Of a stretch of 53,074 bases of DNA, positions 7,158 to 14,524 are shown one piece after another; the stretch's first letter is position 1, and each line of letters begins with the position of its first letter. Under the pieces are notes generated by a model, which had not been told where the DNA came from, ran no database searches, and worked only from the letters and a program-made list of their open reading frames with translations. The position numbers were made by a program, and so were the translations under genes. The stretch is from Lederbergia sp. NSJ-179 (GTDB lineage: Bacteria; Bacillota; Bacilli; Bacillales; Bacillaceae_C): assembly GCF_022867885.1 (NCBI RefSeq), contig NZ_JALIFP010000027.1:1-53074 (forward strand), read 5' to 3'.

Positions 7158-8632
7158 TGGCTAAGAAAAAAGTTTCTGTCCATTTAACCTATCCTGGCAT
7201 TGTGCAAGATCCAGAAGAAACAGAAACGCTGATTTTAGATGAGTTGATGCGCAAGTTCCAATCAGCAAAGCGTTATTTACGAGAGCGCATTTTCGAAGGC
7301 TATAATCGAAAAGAGGCTACGAATCTAGCGAAGCCCTTATTTATTGATAATACTCGTTACATGAGAGATGCTTTCCTGGAAGCAGAAGCTTCTATTTCCT
7401 CGCAAAAAGAATTGCTCCCTACCTACATACAAGACAACGAGAGGAAAATAGAAAAGTTAAAAAACCAAATTATTCGGCTCTCTACATCCAACAATAAAGT
7501 AGAGAAAAGAAAATACAAAGAATCACAGTTGAAGAAAGTGACCAAACAAAGGGACTATTTTCAATATCATGTGGATCATGGAACGGTTCCCAAAATGGTC
7601 GATGGTTCCAAACAACTTTTTCGAGAGTTGAAAAATGGGAAAATAACGAAAGAAGAATGGCGAGATAAACGAAGTAACGCGATTTATTCTCGTGGTGAAA
7701 AATCAAAAGGTGGAAATGAAAATATCAAATTGTTCTACTTAGGCGAGAATCTTTTTGAAATGCGTGTATTAAATCCTCTTCGTGCAAAACGCGGAGACCG
7801 TTTGACCTTTACGGTGCGAATTCCAGATAAATTCGCCTTTTTGATTGCTTCGTATTTAGAAACGGGAGAAGCTTATTCTGTCAGAATCCTACGAATAAAA
7901 GGAAAATATGAAATCCGACTATCTTTAGAAAGCCACATCACGACGGTTCCTCATTTTGACAAAGGAATAGCAGGGGTAGATATGAATCCTGATAATGTAG
8001 CTGTTACCATTACCTATCCGGATGGTAATTTTAGGGCATCCAAAGTATTTTGGATGCACGATCTCAACACGGTATCTGCGAATAAACGCGATTGGATAAT
8101 CCAAAATACGGTTTTAGACGTTTTACAATGGATAAAATCGTTTGGCATTGATACGTTAGGCATTGAAGAATTAAAGTTCCTGCAGCAAAATAAAGGTGCT
8201 GCTTTTAATCGAATGGCGAGCAACTTTTCTTTTAGCAGTATGACAAAAGCCATTGTTTCTGGTTGCTTCAAAGCAAATATTGCCTTGATGGAAGTGAAAC
8301 CTTATTATTCAAGTTTTATTGGAAAAATGAAATATCAGCAAACCTATGGTTTGTCCATTCATCAATCAGCCGCTTTTGTTTTAGCGCGTAGAGCTATGGG
8401 TTTTGAAGAAAAGATTCCGAAAGAATTGACGTCAGTCCTTTTCGCAAAGGAAGCAGAAGAGGGACAACAACTTACGGATTTATTCAAACACTGGAAAGCG
8501 GTTAAAAAATGGCATGATGATTTGTTAACGAAAAGGAAAAAAGTCCATTTCCACACAAGATTATGTTTCTTGCATGATTTTCTTATTTTAGATAGGTCGT
8601 TAAATCAAAGAATAGAGGTTCCGTTTTCATAA
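7157..8632 (+). CDS. tnpB: TnpB-related protein (RuvC-like, IS607-associated)
   Basis: The 491-residue protein belongs to the TnpB/OrfB superfamily, ancestors of Cas12 RNA-guided nucleases. It has a basic N-terminal half with a coiled-coil-like segment (residues about 85-130), then a RuvC-like fold. RuvC-I is GVDMNPDNVAV with D275, and RuvC-II is LGIEELKF with E337. At the expected RuvC-III position the sequence is YGLSIHQSAAFVLARRAMGF, with H402 where Asp normally stands. No CxxC zinc ribbon is present. This fits what databases call 'TnpB-related' accessory proteins. Whether it cuts DNA is uncertain: it may use a rearranged acidic residue or be nuclease-inactive. The ATG overlaps the tnpA stop, with AAAGGAGAG upstream. 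Unlike tnpA, the frame is fully intact. Confidence 0.85.
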   Translation: MAKKKVSVHLTYPGIVQDPEETETLILDELMRKFQSAKRYLRERIFEGYNRKEATNLAKPLFIDNTRYMRDAFLEAEASISSQKELLPTYIQDNERKIEKLKNQIIRLSTSNNKVEKRKYKESQLKKVTKQRDYFQYHVDHGTVPKMVDGSKQLFRELKNGKITKEEWRDKRSNAIYSRGEKSKGGNENIKLFYLGENLFEMRVLNPLRAKRGDRLTFTVRIPDKFAFLIASYLETGEAYSVRILRIKGKYEIRLSLESHITTVPHFDKGIAGVDMNPDNVAVTITYPDGNFRASKVFWMHDLNTVSANKRDWIIQNTVLDVLQWIKSFGIDTLGIEELKFLQQNKGAAFNRMASNFSFSSMTKAIVSGCFKANIALMEVKPYYSSFIGKMKYQQTYGLSIHQSAAFVLARRAMGFEEKIPKELTSVLFAKEAEEGQQLTDLFKHWKAVKKWHDDLLTKRKKVHFHTRLCFLHDFLILDRSLNQRIEVPFS

Positions 8633-8812
8633 AATCGTTTCCTTAAGCTTGAATGTCTGCATGGACACTTGGGTGTGAAAATTCCAATGGAAGGATTGCC
8701 ATGCGGGGATTTGAGTAGCTTTGGTAACGCCAGCCCTTTGGTGTGCTCTTCGGAGACCGAAAGACTTGGGTGACTACGGTAGCTAGACCCTTGCCAGCGT
8801 AGGGTCGAATAA
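8633..8812 (+). ncRNA. Candidate omega RNA / right end of the IS607 element
   Basis: TnpB proteins use an omega RNA made from the 3' end of their gene and the element's right end. Right after the tnpB stop lie several hairpins: TGTC-TGCAT-GGACA near 8651, ATGG..CCAT near 8685-8703, and GACCCTTGCCAGCGTAGGGTC near 8787-8807. The last is a strong stem close to the likely boundary. The guide would be the bases just beyond the right end. Position and folding fit, but I cannot identify the exact end. Positions 8813-9094 hold no supported gene. Confidence 0.45.
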
Positions 8813-9094
8813 AACGACTGTTTTATTCTTTACTTCAAAATACCTAAGATTTATTCTATTTTTATATGATAAATTATGGTTTTAAAGGAGCTGGAAAAGG
8901 CATTTCGACTACTTCACAAAATTAGGTAGAGTCACTGGATGTTAGGGGAAAGAGTTGAAGAAAATGAACTTCACTGACAGGAGTTGTCAGGGGAACTACT
9001 ATATAATCTAAGTATACCTCAACGCAACTATCAACATCTGGGAGAGGTGCTTAATGATTAGATTCAAAAACTATATAACAAAGGAGAGAATGAA

Positions 9095-9562
9095 TTGGTG
9101 ATTTCAAAAGAAGAATTTATGGAGATATTGGAAGGAAATCGAAGGTTAACGATCCGAACGATGGAGGCTTTTCCAGAAGATAAGTTGTTTGATTATGCAC
9201 CTGTAGAACCGCTTCGGCCTTTTGCGGAGATGGTGAAAGAAATTTTGAATGTCGAACGAGCTTTCATGAGGGGTATTGCGCGTGATGATTGGGAGTATAA
9301 AGACGTGTTTTCGGAGGTATCGACGAAGGCTGATTTGCTTTCGGCTTGTGAGAAAATGCGTGGGGAGACACGTGAAATGTGGTCCTCCGTTACGGATGAA
9401 AGACTTGCCGAGATGAAGGAAGATCCGTTTTTTGGCGCCGGGCAGCAAAGCCATATTGAACGGCTTCAATACGCGCTGGAAAATGAAATCCATCACCGTG
9501 GGCAGGGGTATATATATTTGCGAGTGTTGGGTATTGAACCACCGGCTTTTTATATCAGGTAA
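9095..9562 (+). CDS. DinB family protein (DUF664-like)
   Basis: The 155-residue protein has the four-helix DinB/YfiT-like design. The helix carrying ENEIHHRGQGYIYLRVLGI holds the conserved metal-binding His pair and the HHRGQ signature. The N-terminal EGNRRLTIRTMEAFPEDKL is typical of Bacillus members. Known relatives bind a divalent metal and include thiol transferases such as BstA; no substrate can be inferred here. AAAGGAGAG precedes a TTG at 9095 and a GTG at 9098, both possible starts; an ATG at 9090 hits a stop at once. Confidence 0.8.
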   Translation: MVISKEEFMEILEGNRRLTIRTMEAFPEDKLFDYAPVEPLRPFAEMVKEILNVERAFMRGIARDDWEYKDVFSEVSTKADLLSACEKMRGETREMWSSVTDERLAEMKEDPFFGAGQQSHIERLQYALENEIHHRGQGYIYLRVLGIEPPAFYIR

Positions 9563-9639
9563 AGAACATTTCGTCTAATTCTAGAAGTGAAAGGAGGGGA
9601 AACGAATTCAAGGCATTCATTATGAATGTTTCATTTATC

Positions 9640-9788
9640 AGTGTCTGAGTATTTAACAACCAATATGAAAAATAGGGTATGGAAGTATCTGAAGAGGTTG
9701 GTATGGTGACATATCAACAACTGAGATGGCACCGCGAAACTATAACTCTCGTCCTCAAGAATTATTTCTTGGAGGTGAGAGTTTTTTT
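9640..9788 (+). promoter_or_regulatory. T-box leader without a downstream gene
   Basis: The T-box sequence TGGCACCGCG (9727-9736), which pairs with the acceptor end of uncharged tRNA, is followed by CTCTCGTCCTC and a long rho-independent terminator. These are the hallmarks of a T-box antiterminator/terminator. The upstream part (GGAAG, GAAGAGG) is too diverged for me to place stem I or a specifier codon, so the 5' limit is a guess. T-boxes control aminoacyl-tRNA synthetase or amino-acid genes, yet the next gene starts about 370 bases on, beyond a repeat and another terminator, and encodes a response regulator. The controlled gene appears lost. Confidence 0.75.
9744..9788 (+). terminator. T-box terminator hairpin
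   Basis: A stem of about 17 base pairs joins AACTCTCGTCCTCAAGAA and TTCTTGGAGGTGAGAGTT, with a 4-base loop and seven following T's. Confidence 0.85.
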
Positions 9789-9790
9789 AT

Positions 9791-9905
9791 AAGATACAAA
9801 AGTATAAAATTGGGCTAGTGCTGGGCTAGCTCCAGCAGCTAGCCCCCCGAGAGGCTCGTAGGATGCGAGTCCAATGGTCAGCAAGCTGGCTGACACTTGT
9901 TTTTA
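9791..9905. repeat. MITE-like repeat, copy 1 (degenerate)
   Basis: The left end reads AAAGTATAAAATTGGGCTAG and continues to CTAGCTCCAGCAGCTAGCCCC. It matches the left end of the copy at 19462-19622. The inner part differs and ends in a GTCAGC-AAGCT-GGCTGAC hairpin. It separates the orphan T-box from the next gene. Confidence 0.55.
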
Positions 9906-9952
9906 TTCAAAAATAAAGTAACATGGTTAATGATTACACTTAAATTATTTTT

Positions 9953-10003
9953 AGGGCCTGTTTTGTTCCATCTTTTTTACAAAAACAGGCTCTTGCTTTG
10001 TTG
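9953..10003 (+). terminator. Rho-independent terminator-like hairpin
   Basis: AGGGCCTGTTTTGT pairs with ACAAAAACAGGCTCT around a T-rich loop. It further isolates the T-box region from the response regulator gene. Confidence 0.6.
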
Positions 10004-10157
10004 TTACATTAGGTTTTATCGGCTAATTATTGCCATTTGCAAAGAAAATGCCTACAAAATGTGAAAAACATTAGGCTAAACATAAAGAAAGTCGAAACTT
10101 CCCACCTTAAGCATTGGTGAAAAAATAACAACAAATCATTTTGAACGAGGGATGATA

Positions 10158-10856
10158 ATGAGTAAACCGCGAATTTTAATTGTGGAAGATGAGGAGAAAA
10201 TAGCGAGAGTGCTTGAACTTGAGCTGACATATGAAGGATATGAAACGGTGAAGGTGCATGATGGACTAGAGGGATCTACGATGTTTTTAAAAGAAGAATG
10301 GGATTTAATCTTGCTCGATGTCATGTTACCAGGATTGAGTGGCATCGAAATATTACGCCGCATCCGTTCAAATGGGTCGAGTGTACCTGTTATTTTATTA
10401 ACAGCGAAAGATTCAGTCGAGGACAAAGTGGCAGGACTGGATCTTGGGGCTAATGATTATATCACGAAGCCATTTCAAATTGAGGAGCTACTGGCAAGAA
10501 TTCGGGCAGCGTTAAGATTAAATCGCAAACAAGACAATCCTGATACAGATACTAATTGGCTCCAATTCTCAGATATAAAACTAAGTGAGGATACGCGGGA
10601 AGTATATCGGGGGAAAGATTTAATTGAGTTGACACCGCGAGAGTTTGAACTTCTTGCTTACTTGTTAAAAAATGCGCGCCATGTTCTGAATAGGGAGCAA
10701 TTATTAAATGGTGTATGGGGATATGATTATTTTGGGGATACAAATGTAGTGGATGTATATATCCGTTATTTACGTAATAAAATTGATAAGCCGTATGGCC
10801 ATTCACTTATACATACGGTAAGAGGAGTCGGCTATGTGCTGAAAGATGAACGATGA
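10158..10856 (+). CDS. OmpR-family response regulator
   Basis: The 232-residue protein has a receiver domain (residues 4-118) with the acidic pair E10-D11, the phospho-acceptor D54 in LILLDVMLPG, the TAKD switch near residue 82 and K104 in YITKPF. A winged-helix DNA-binding domain follows (ELTPREFELLAYLL, VDVYIRYLRNKID, VRGVGYVL). It overlaps the kinase start by four bases (ATGA), so the two are a pair. The ATG at 10158 is chosen because GAGGG lies 6 bases upstream; the ATG at 10152 touches that site. The downstream PepSY genes suggest a system like B. subtilis ykoG-ykoH-ykoI, but orthology is not shown. Likely targets carry TTCTCAT repeats at 12213 and 12982-13021. Confidence 0.9.
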   Translation: MSKPRILIVEDEEKIARVLELELTYEGYETVKVHDGLEGSTMFLKEEWDLILLDVMLPGLSGIEILRRIRSNGSSVPVILLTAKDSVEDKVAGLDLGANDYITKPFQIEELLARIRAALRLNRKQDNPDTDTNWLQFSDIKLSEDTREVYRGKDLIELTPREFELLAYLLKNARHVLNREQLLNGVWGYDYFGDTNVVDVYIRYLRNKIDKPYGHSLIHTVRGVGYVLKDER

Positions 10857-12211
10857 AGTTGAAAACGAAAATAAATTTGTACACAACCGTAATGTTTATT
10901 CTCTTACTTGTATTGATTAATAGTGCAATCTATGTCACTTTTAGTCGGATGATGTATGATCATGAATTGGAAAGATCTGCAGCAGAAGCGTCAAAAACTG
11001 TAGAGGGAATGAATGCTGCGAATGCTACAGTCGAGATTGGAGATTTACTTAGGGCCTATATGCCTGTCAATGGAATGATTAAAATCGTTGATACAAATGG
11101 GAAGTCTGATGAAATCTTTACAGATCCCAACCAACAACATTTAATCGATATTCCTACCTCCTTTTATAAAGGAGAAACAAGAGAGATAATCGAATATAAA
11201 AATATGCCTCACACCTTCATTTCTCTACCTATTATTACAAGCGGTGGAGAGGTAGCTAATTTGCAACTGACGGAAAGCTTAGAGGGGACTGCTCATATTT
11301 TACGTACTCTCAGGGTTGTATTCATTGCAGTTACATTGATTGCTACTATCCCTGTGTTATTATCTTCACAGATTTTAAGTAATTTTATCTCTAAACCGAT
11401 TGTATCGATGATCGAAACGATGGTCGAGATCCGGAGAAGTGGAAAATATAAACGTATTTCTCTACCGAAGCAATCAAACGATGAACTATCTCAAATGGGG
11501 AAAACATTTAATGCGATGATCGATCAACTCGAAACGAATTATGAAAGCCAGGAACAGTTTGTGATGAATGCTTCTCATGAATTGAAAACGCCGCTTACAA
11601 TTATTGAATCATATACTGATTTATTAAAGCGTCGTGGGTTACAGCAACCGGAACTTTTTCATGAATCGATAGAAGCGATCCATTCCGAGGCGATTCGAAT
11701 GAGGGAATTGACACAACAATTATTATTGTTGGCAAGACATAAGGATCAGTGGAATATGACGATGCAATCGGTTGATGTAGAGAAACTGGCGAGCGGAGTG
11801 ATTCGATCTTTCCGTGCAGCTTTTAACCGGAAAATAGATTTGAAAATGAAAGAGCCCGTCATTGTTCACGCTGATCAGAAAAAGTTAAAACAATTGTTTT
11901 ATATTTTAATGGAAAATGCCTGTAAATATAGTGATGCTCCGATTACTGTTCATATCGATAAAGATGAAGACAAAGGATTCATTGAAATTATAGATTTTGG
12001 AATAGGTATCCCCGCTGAAGAATTAACGAAAGTATTTGATCGCTTTTATCGAGTAGATAAAGCGAGGACAAGAAAAACAGGTGGCTTCGGTCTCGGCCTT
12101 TCGCTTGCAAAGGAAATTGCAGATGCAATGAATGCTCAGCTTCGTTTACAGAGTGAAGAAGGAAAAGGTACGACAGCGAAAATATATCTTGATCTTGCTG
12201 ATTCTTATTAA
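10853..12211 (+). CDS. Sensor histidine kinase
   Basis: The 452-residue membrane kinase has an N-terminal helix (residues 8-30), an extracytoplasmic sensor of about 125 residues and a second helix (about 160-182). HAMP follows (PIVSMIETMVEI), then HisKA with H242 in NASHELKTPLT. The ATPase domain has NACKYS (N box), DFGIGIPAEEL (G1) and GGFGLGLSLAKEI (G2). It autophosphorylates H242 and passes phosphate to the regulator encoded just upstream. The sensor region has no known ligand domain that I can see. The gene overlaps its partner by four bases. It is ArlS/YkoH-like in layout. Confidence 0.9.
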   Translation: MKLKTKINLYTTVMFILLLVLINSAIYVTFSRMMYDHELERSAAEASKTVEGMNAANATVEIGDLLRAYMPVNGMIKIVDTNGKSDEIFTDPNQQHLIDIPTSFYKGETREIIEYKNMPHTFISLPIITSGGEVANLQLTESLEGTAHILRTLRVVFIAVTLIATIPVLLSSQILSNFISKPIVSMIETMVEIRRSGKYKRISLPKQSNDELSQMGKTFNAMIDQLETNYESQEQFVMNASHELKTPLTIIESYTDLLKRRGLQQPELFHESIEAIHSEAIRMRELTQQLLLLARHKDQWNMTMQSVDVEKLASGVIRSFRAAFNRKIDLKMKEPVIVHADQKKLKQLFYILMENACKYSDAPITVHIDKDEDKGFIEIIDFGIGIPAEELTKVFDRFYRVDKARTRKTGGFGLGLSLAKEIADAMNAQLRLQSEEGKGTTAKIYLDLADSY

Positions 12212-12212
12212 A

Positions 12213-12225
12213 TTCTCATTTTCAT
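12213..12225 (+). promoter_or_regulatory. TTCTCAT motif before first PepSY gene
   Basis: TTCTCAT at 12213-12219 is followed directly by TTTCATC. The same heptamer occurs four times before the second PepSY gene, so it is a candidate binding half-site for the adjacent response regulator. It lies between the kinase stop and the PepSY start. Confidence 0.35.
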
Positions 12226-12267
12226 CCAGTATGATAAAACGAAAATGATGATTATGGAGTGAAATGT

Positions 12268-12969
12268 ATGAGCAAAAAAATGAGGCGTCGACTAGGAATG
12301 ATTGCTGTCCCTCTCCTTCTCCTTTTACTTGCCGTCATCGTCTGGCAATTGCTCGGTGTATCGAATTTTAGAGAGCCATTATCAGAAGCAGAAGTAAAAC
12401 AAATGGCTGAAGAAAGATTTAATGGGAAAATGACCGATATTGAACTGGCAAATAATATATATGATATGACCATTAAATTGGAAACAGGGAAGTACCGTAT
12501 AAAAATTGATCGTTCCTCTGGGGATGTGCTCGAAATTATTAGAACGGAAAAAGCACCCATTCAGAAATTTTCGGAGGAAGAGATAAGAGGGATCATCCAA
12601 AAAGAGCAAACCGGAGAAATTAAAAAGCTAAAAAAAAGGATAGACAATCAAGTGGTTTATTATGATGCCATTGTCGAAAATAGTAAAAATAAGACGTCTA
12701 TGACGATAAACGGAGAAACCGGGGAAGTAATCAAAACAAAGGAAGAAAAAAAACAACCGCCAAAAGAGGTAACGAAGAATATAACGGAAGCGGAAGCGAT
12801 AGAGATTGCGCTTGATACCGTCCACGGCAAAGTCGATGATGTTGAGCTTGAGAGTTCGGAAGGACAACTGTATTATTTCGTGGAAATAGAGCTTGATGAT
12901 GATCGAGAAGCGAATATTCAAATCCATGCCATTACTGGGGAGGCAAAGATTATTGAATGGGATGAATAA
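12268..12969 (+). CDS. Membrane-anchored protein with three PepSY domains
   Basis: The 233-residue protein starts with a basic MSKKMRRRLG segment and one hydrophobic helix (about residues 9-28), likely an uncleaved anchor with the rest outside the cell. Three PepSY-type repeats follow: LSEAEVKQMAEERFNGKM to VLEI, FSEEEIRGIIQKEQTGE to VIK, and ITEAEAIEIALDTVHGKV to KIIEW. PepSY domains are thought to inhibit or modulate peptidases or envelope enzymes. GGAG lies 8 bases before the ATG at 12268. It sits 57 bases after the kinase gene, so it is probably sensor-associated or a target of the system. Confidence 0.85.
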   Translation: MSKKMRRRLGMIAVPLLLLLLAVIVWQLLGVSNFREPLSEAEVKQMAEERFNGKMTDIELANNIYDMTIKLETGKYRIKIDRSSGDVLEIIRTEKAPIQKFSEEEIRGIIQKEQTGEIKKLKKRIDNQVVYYDAIVENSKNKTSMTINGETGEVIKTKEEKKQPPKEVTKNITEAEAIEIALDTVHGKVDDVELESSEGQLYYFVEIELDDDREANIQIHAITGEAKIIEWDE

Positions 12970-12981
12970 TACGAAAGCTTC

Positions 12982-13021
12982 TTCTCATCAATTTCTCATC
13001 TTCTCATTCCTATGTTCTCAT
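12982..13021 (+). promoter_or_regulatory. Four TTCTCAT repeats upstream of second PepSY gene
   Basis: TTCTCAT occurs at 12982, 12993, 13001 and 13015, all on the plus strand within 40 bases. The start-to-start distances are 11, 8 and 14; an 11-base step is what OmpR-family dimers prefer on direct repeats. The cluster lies 50-90 bases before the ATG at 13073, a suitable place for an activator site. Confidence 0.5.
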
Positions 13022-13072
13022 AGTGGATGGTTATGATGTAATTAAATCAAAAATACAAGGAGGACATAGAAG

Positions 13073-13624
13073 ATGAAAAGGAATATATTGATTACAGGGA
13101 TTGCTGGATTTGTCATCTTAGGAGGAGCTGTTGGGGCGAACGCCATTTCACCTTCCAATAAAAAGCCGATTACACAATCAGAAGAGAAATCTTCAATTAT
13201 TACAATGCAAAAAGCAACGGAAATTGCCATAAATGAAGTGGATGGGGTATTAGAAAGCGTTGAATTAGATAAAGAAAATGGTCGCTTCATTTATGAAGTC
13301 GATCTATCTGTCCCAGGTTACGAAGATGTGGATGTAGATATTGATGCTACTACCGGTGCAGTCATAAAGGTGGATAAAGAGAGAGCGAAGCAAACGAAAG
13401 TGAGCCAGCAAAACGAAAATAAAAACATGCCAATTACAGAGGAAAAAGCCATTTCCATTGCCTTGAGTGATACACAAGGGGAAGTGACAGAAATAGATTT
13501 TGATTCAGAAGATCTTGAATATGAAATGGAGATTAGCACAGGAAACAAAGAAGTAGAGATAAAAGTAGATGCAAAAACAGGTAAAATCCTTGAAAAGGAT
13601 ATTGATGATAATCATGATGATTGA
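13073..13624 (+). CDS. Secreted or anchored PepSY-domain protein (YkoI-like)
   Basis: The 183-residue protein has a lysine start and a hydrophobic stretch (residues 5-25, ending GANAIS), a signal peptide or anchor. Two PepSY repeats follow: TMQKATEIAINEVDGVLESV to AVIKVD, and ITEEKAISIALSDTQGEVTE to ILEKD. The rest is very acidic (DVDVDID, DIDDNHDD tail), which could bind cations; B. subtilis YkoI has the same two-repeat design. AGGAGGA lies about 9 bases upstream. Its own promoter region with TTCTCAT repeats implies separate, regulator-dependent expression. Confidence 0.85.
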   Translation: MKRNILITGIAGFVILGGAVGANAISPSNKKPITQSEEKSSIITMQKATEIAINEVDGVLESVELDKENGRFIYEVDLSVPGYEDVDVDIDATTGAVIKVDKERAKQTKVSQQNENKNMPITEEKAISIALSDTQGEVTEIDFDSEDLEYEMEISTGNKEVEIKVDAKTGKILEKDIDDNHDD

Positions 13625-13673
13625 GTAGTGAAAAGCTTCATAAAAAAGATGGACTTTTAATGTATAAGTGCGT

Positions 13674-13735
13674 GTTCAAAAGGGGGATAAAAAGGACGAA
13701 GAAATTCAAAATCCATTTTTACCGTACTTTTGAAC
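13674..13735. repeat. Palindromic intergenic element
   Basis: GTTCAAAAG (13674-13682) pairs with CTTTTGAAC (13727-13735), and inside it GGATAAAAAGG pairs imperfectly with CCATTTTTACC. The preceding GTGCGTGTTCAAAA also occurs at about 20053, at the left of the IS110 element, so the motif is repeated in this genome. Confidence 0.5.
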
Positions 13736-13758
13736 ATCATCTATAAGTAGGTGGTAGT

Positions 13759-14523
13759 ATGGCAATTGAAATTTTTAGAAGGAAAGAACAAAAATATTTA
13801 ATTACAAAAGAACAATATAGTGAATTAGTGAAACAAATGTCTCCCAAGACGCGTCCAGACAAAAATGGATACGATGGTAAGTATACGATCACATCTCTTT
13901 ATTTTGAAAGTCCTGATAACAAAATTTACTTTGAAACAAAAAACAAATTAAAGTACCGGCAAAAGCTTCGATTACGCGTATATAATCATACGGATATTTA
14001 TGGGCCAGCTTTTTTTGAAGTCAAACAAAAGCATAAAAAGGTCGTAAATAAAAGAAGGATGGTTATGCCGCTTGCAGATGCCTATCGATACGTAACAAAT
14101 AATCTTCACTTACCATTAGAAGATTATGAGACTTCGAATCCACAAGTATTACGAGAAATTCATTATTTTCGTCAATTATATCAATTATACCCTGAGATGG
14201 TTGTCAGTTATGATCGACATGCTTTGCATGGTATCGACGATCCTGATTTACGGGTAACATGTGATTTTAATCTTCGTTGTCGTAACGATGATCTTTCTGT
14301 TGAACATGGACCTTTTGGGAGAAACTTTATTGATACAAATCTGGTTGTCTTAGAAGTGAAAGTAAACGATAGTGTGCCTCTGTGGTTAACTCGTATTTTA
14401 CAAGATTTACAGTGTGAACAAAGGGGGGCATCAAAGTTTTGCACAAGCACGGAGTTATTAAAAGGTGAAGATCTTCCGAATGGTATCATAAAGGAAGAAT
14501 TACAATTAGCAGGAGTTTTATAG
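13759..14523 (+). CDS. VTC-domain (polyphosphate polymerase-like) protein
   Basis: The 254-residue protein matches the VTC domain: FRRKEQKYLIT at the start, ITSLYFESPDNKIYFETKNK, the basic cluster KLKYRQKLRLRVYN, FFEVKQKHKKVVNKRR, MVVSYDRHAL and LVVLEVKVND near the end. The fold is a beta-barrel tunnel lined with basic residues that bind polyphosphate or triphosphate in eukaryotic Vtc4. In bacteria the VTC domain is often encoded with a DUF4956 membrane protein and sometimes CotH; here DUF4956 follows after one base. The enzymatic role in Bacilli is not established. A GGTGG site lies about 5 bases before the ATG. Confidence 0.85.
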   Translation: MAIEIFRRKEQKYLITKEQYSELVKQMSPKTRPDKNGYDGKYTITSLYFESPDNKIYFETKNKLKYRQKLRLRVYNHTDIYGPAFFEVKQKHKKVVNKRRMVMPLADAYRYVTNNLHLPLEDYETSNPQVLREIHYFRQLYQLYPEMVVSYDRHALHGIDDPDLRVTCDFNLRCRNDDLSVEHGPFGRNFIDTNLVVLEVKVNDSVPLWLTRILQDLQCEQRGASKFCTSTELLKGEDLPNGIIKEELQLAGVL

Positions 14524-14524
14524 A

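Larger units (their letters stand above)
6478..8812 (+). mobile_element. IS607-type insertion sequence
   Basis: The element has the IS607 order: serine recombinase tnpA, then tnpB overlapping by one base (TGATG), then a structured 3' non-coding region. At its left a perfect tandem 9-mer, TGCACAATC at 6478-6486 and 6487-6495, lies just before tnpA. Such repeats are plausible recombinase-binding sites. IS607 elements have no terminal inverted repeats, so the outer limits given here are approximate. tnpA is broken and tnpB is intact, so the element cannot move by itself. Confidence 0.75.

Noticed and set aside
14208-14489. Minus-strand open frame within the VTC gene
   Set aside because: It is a shadow of a well-supported gene and lacks a start signal.
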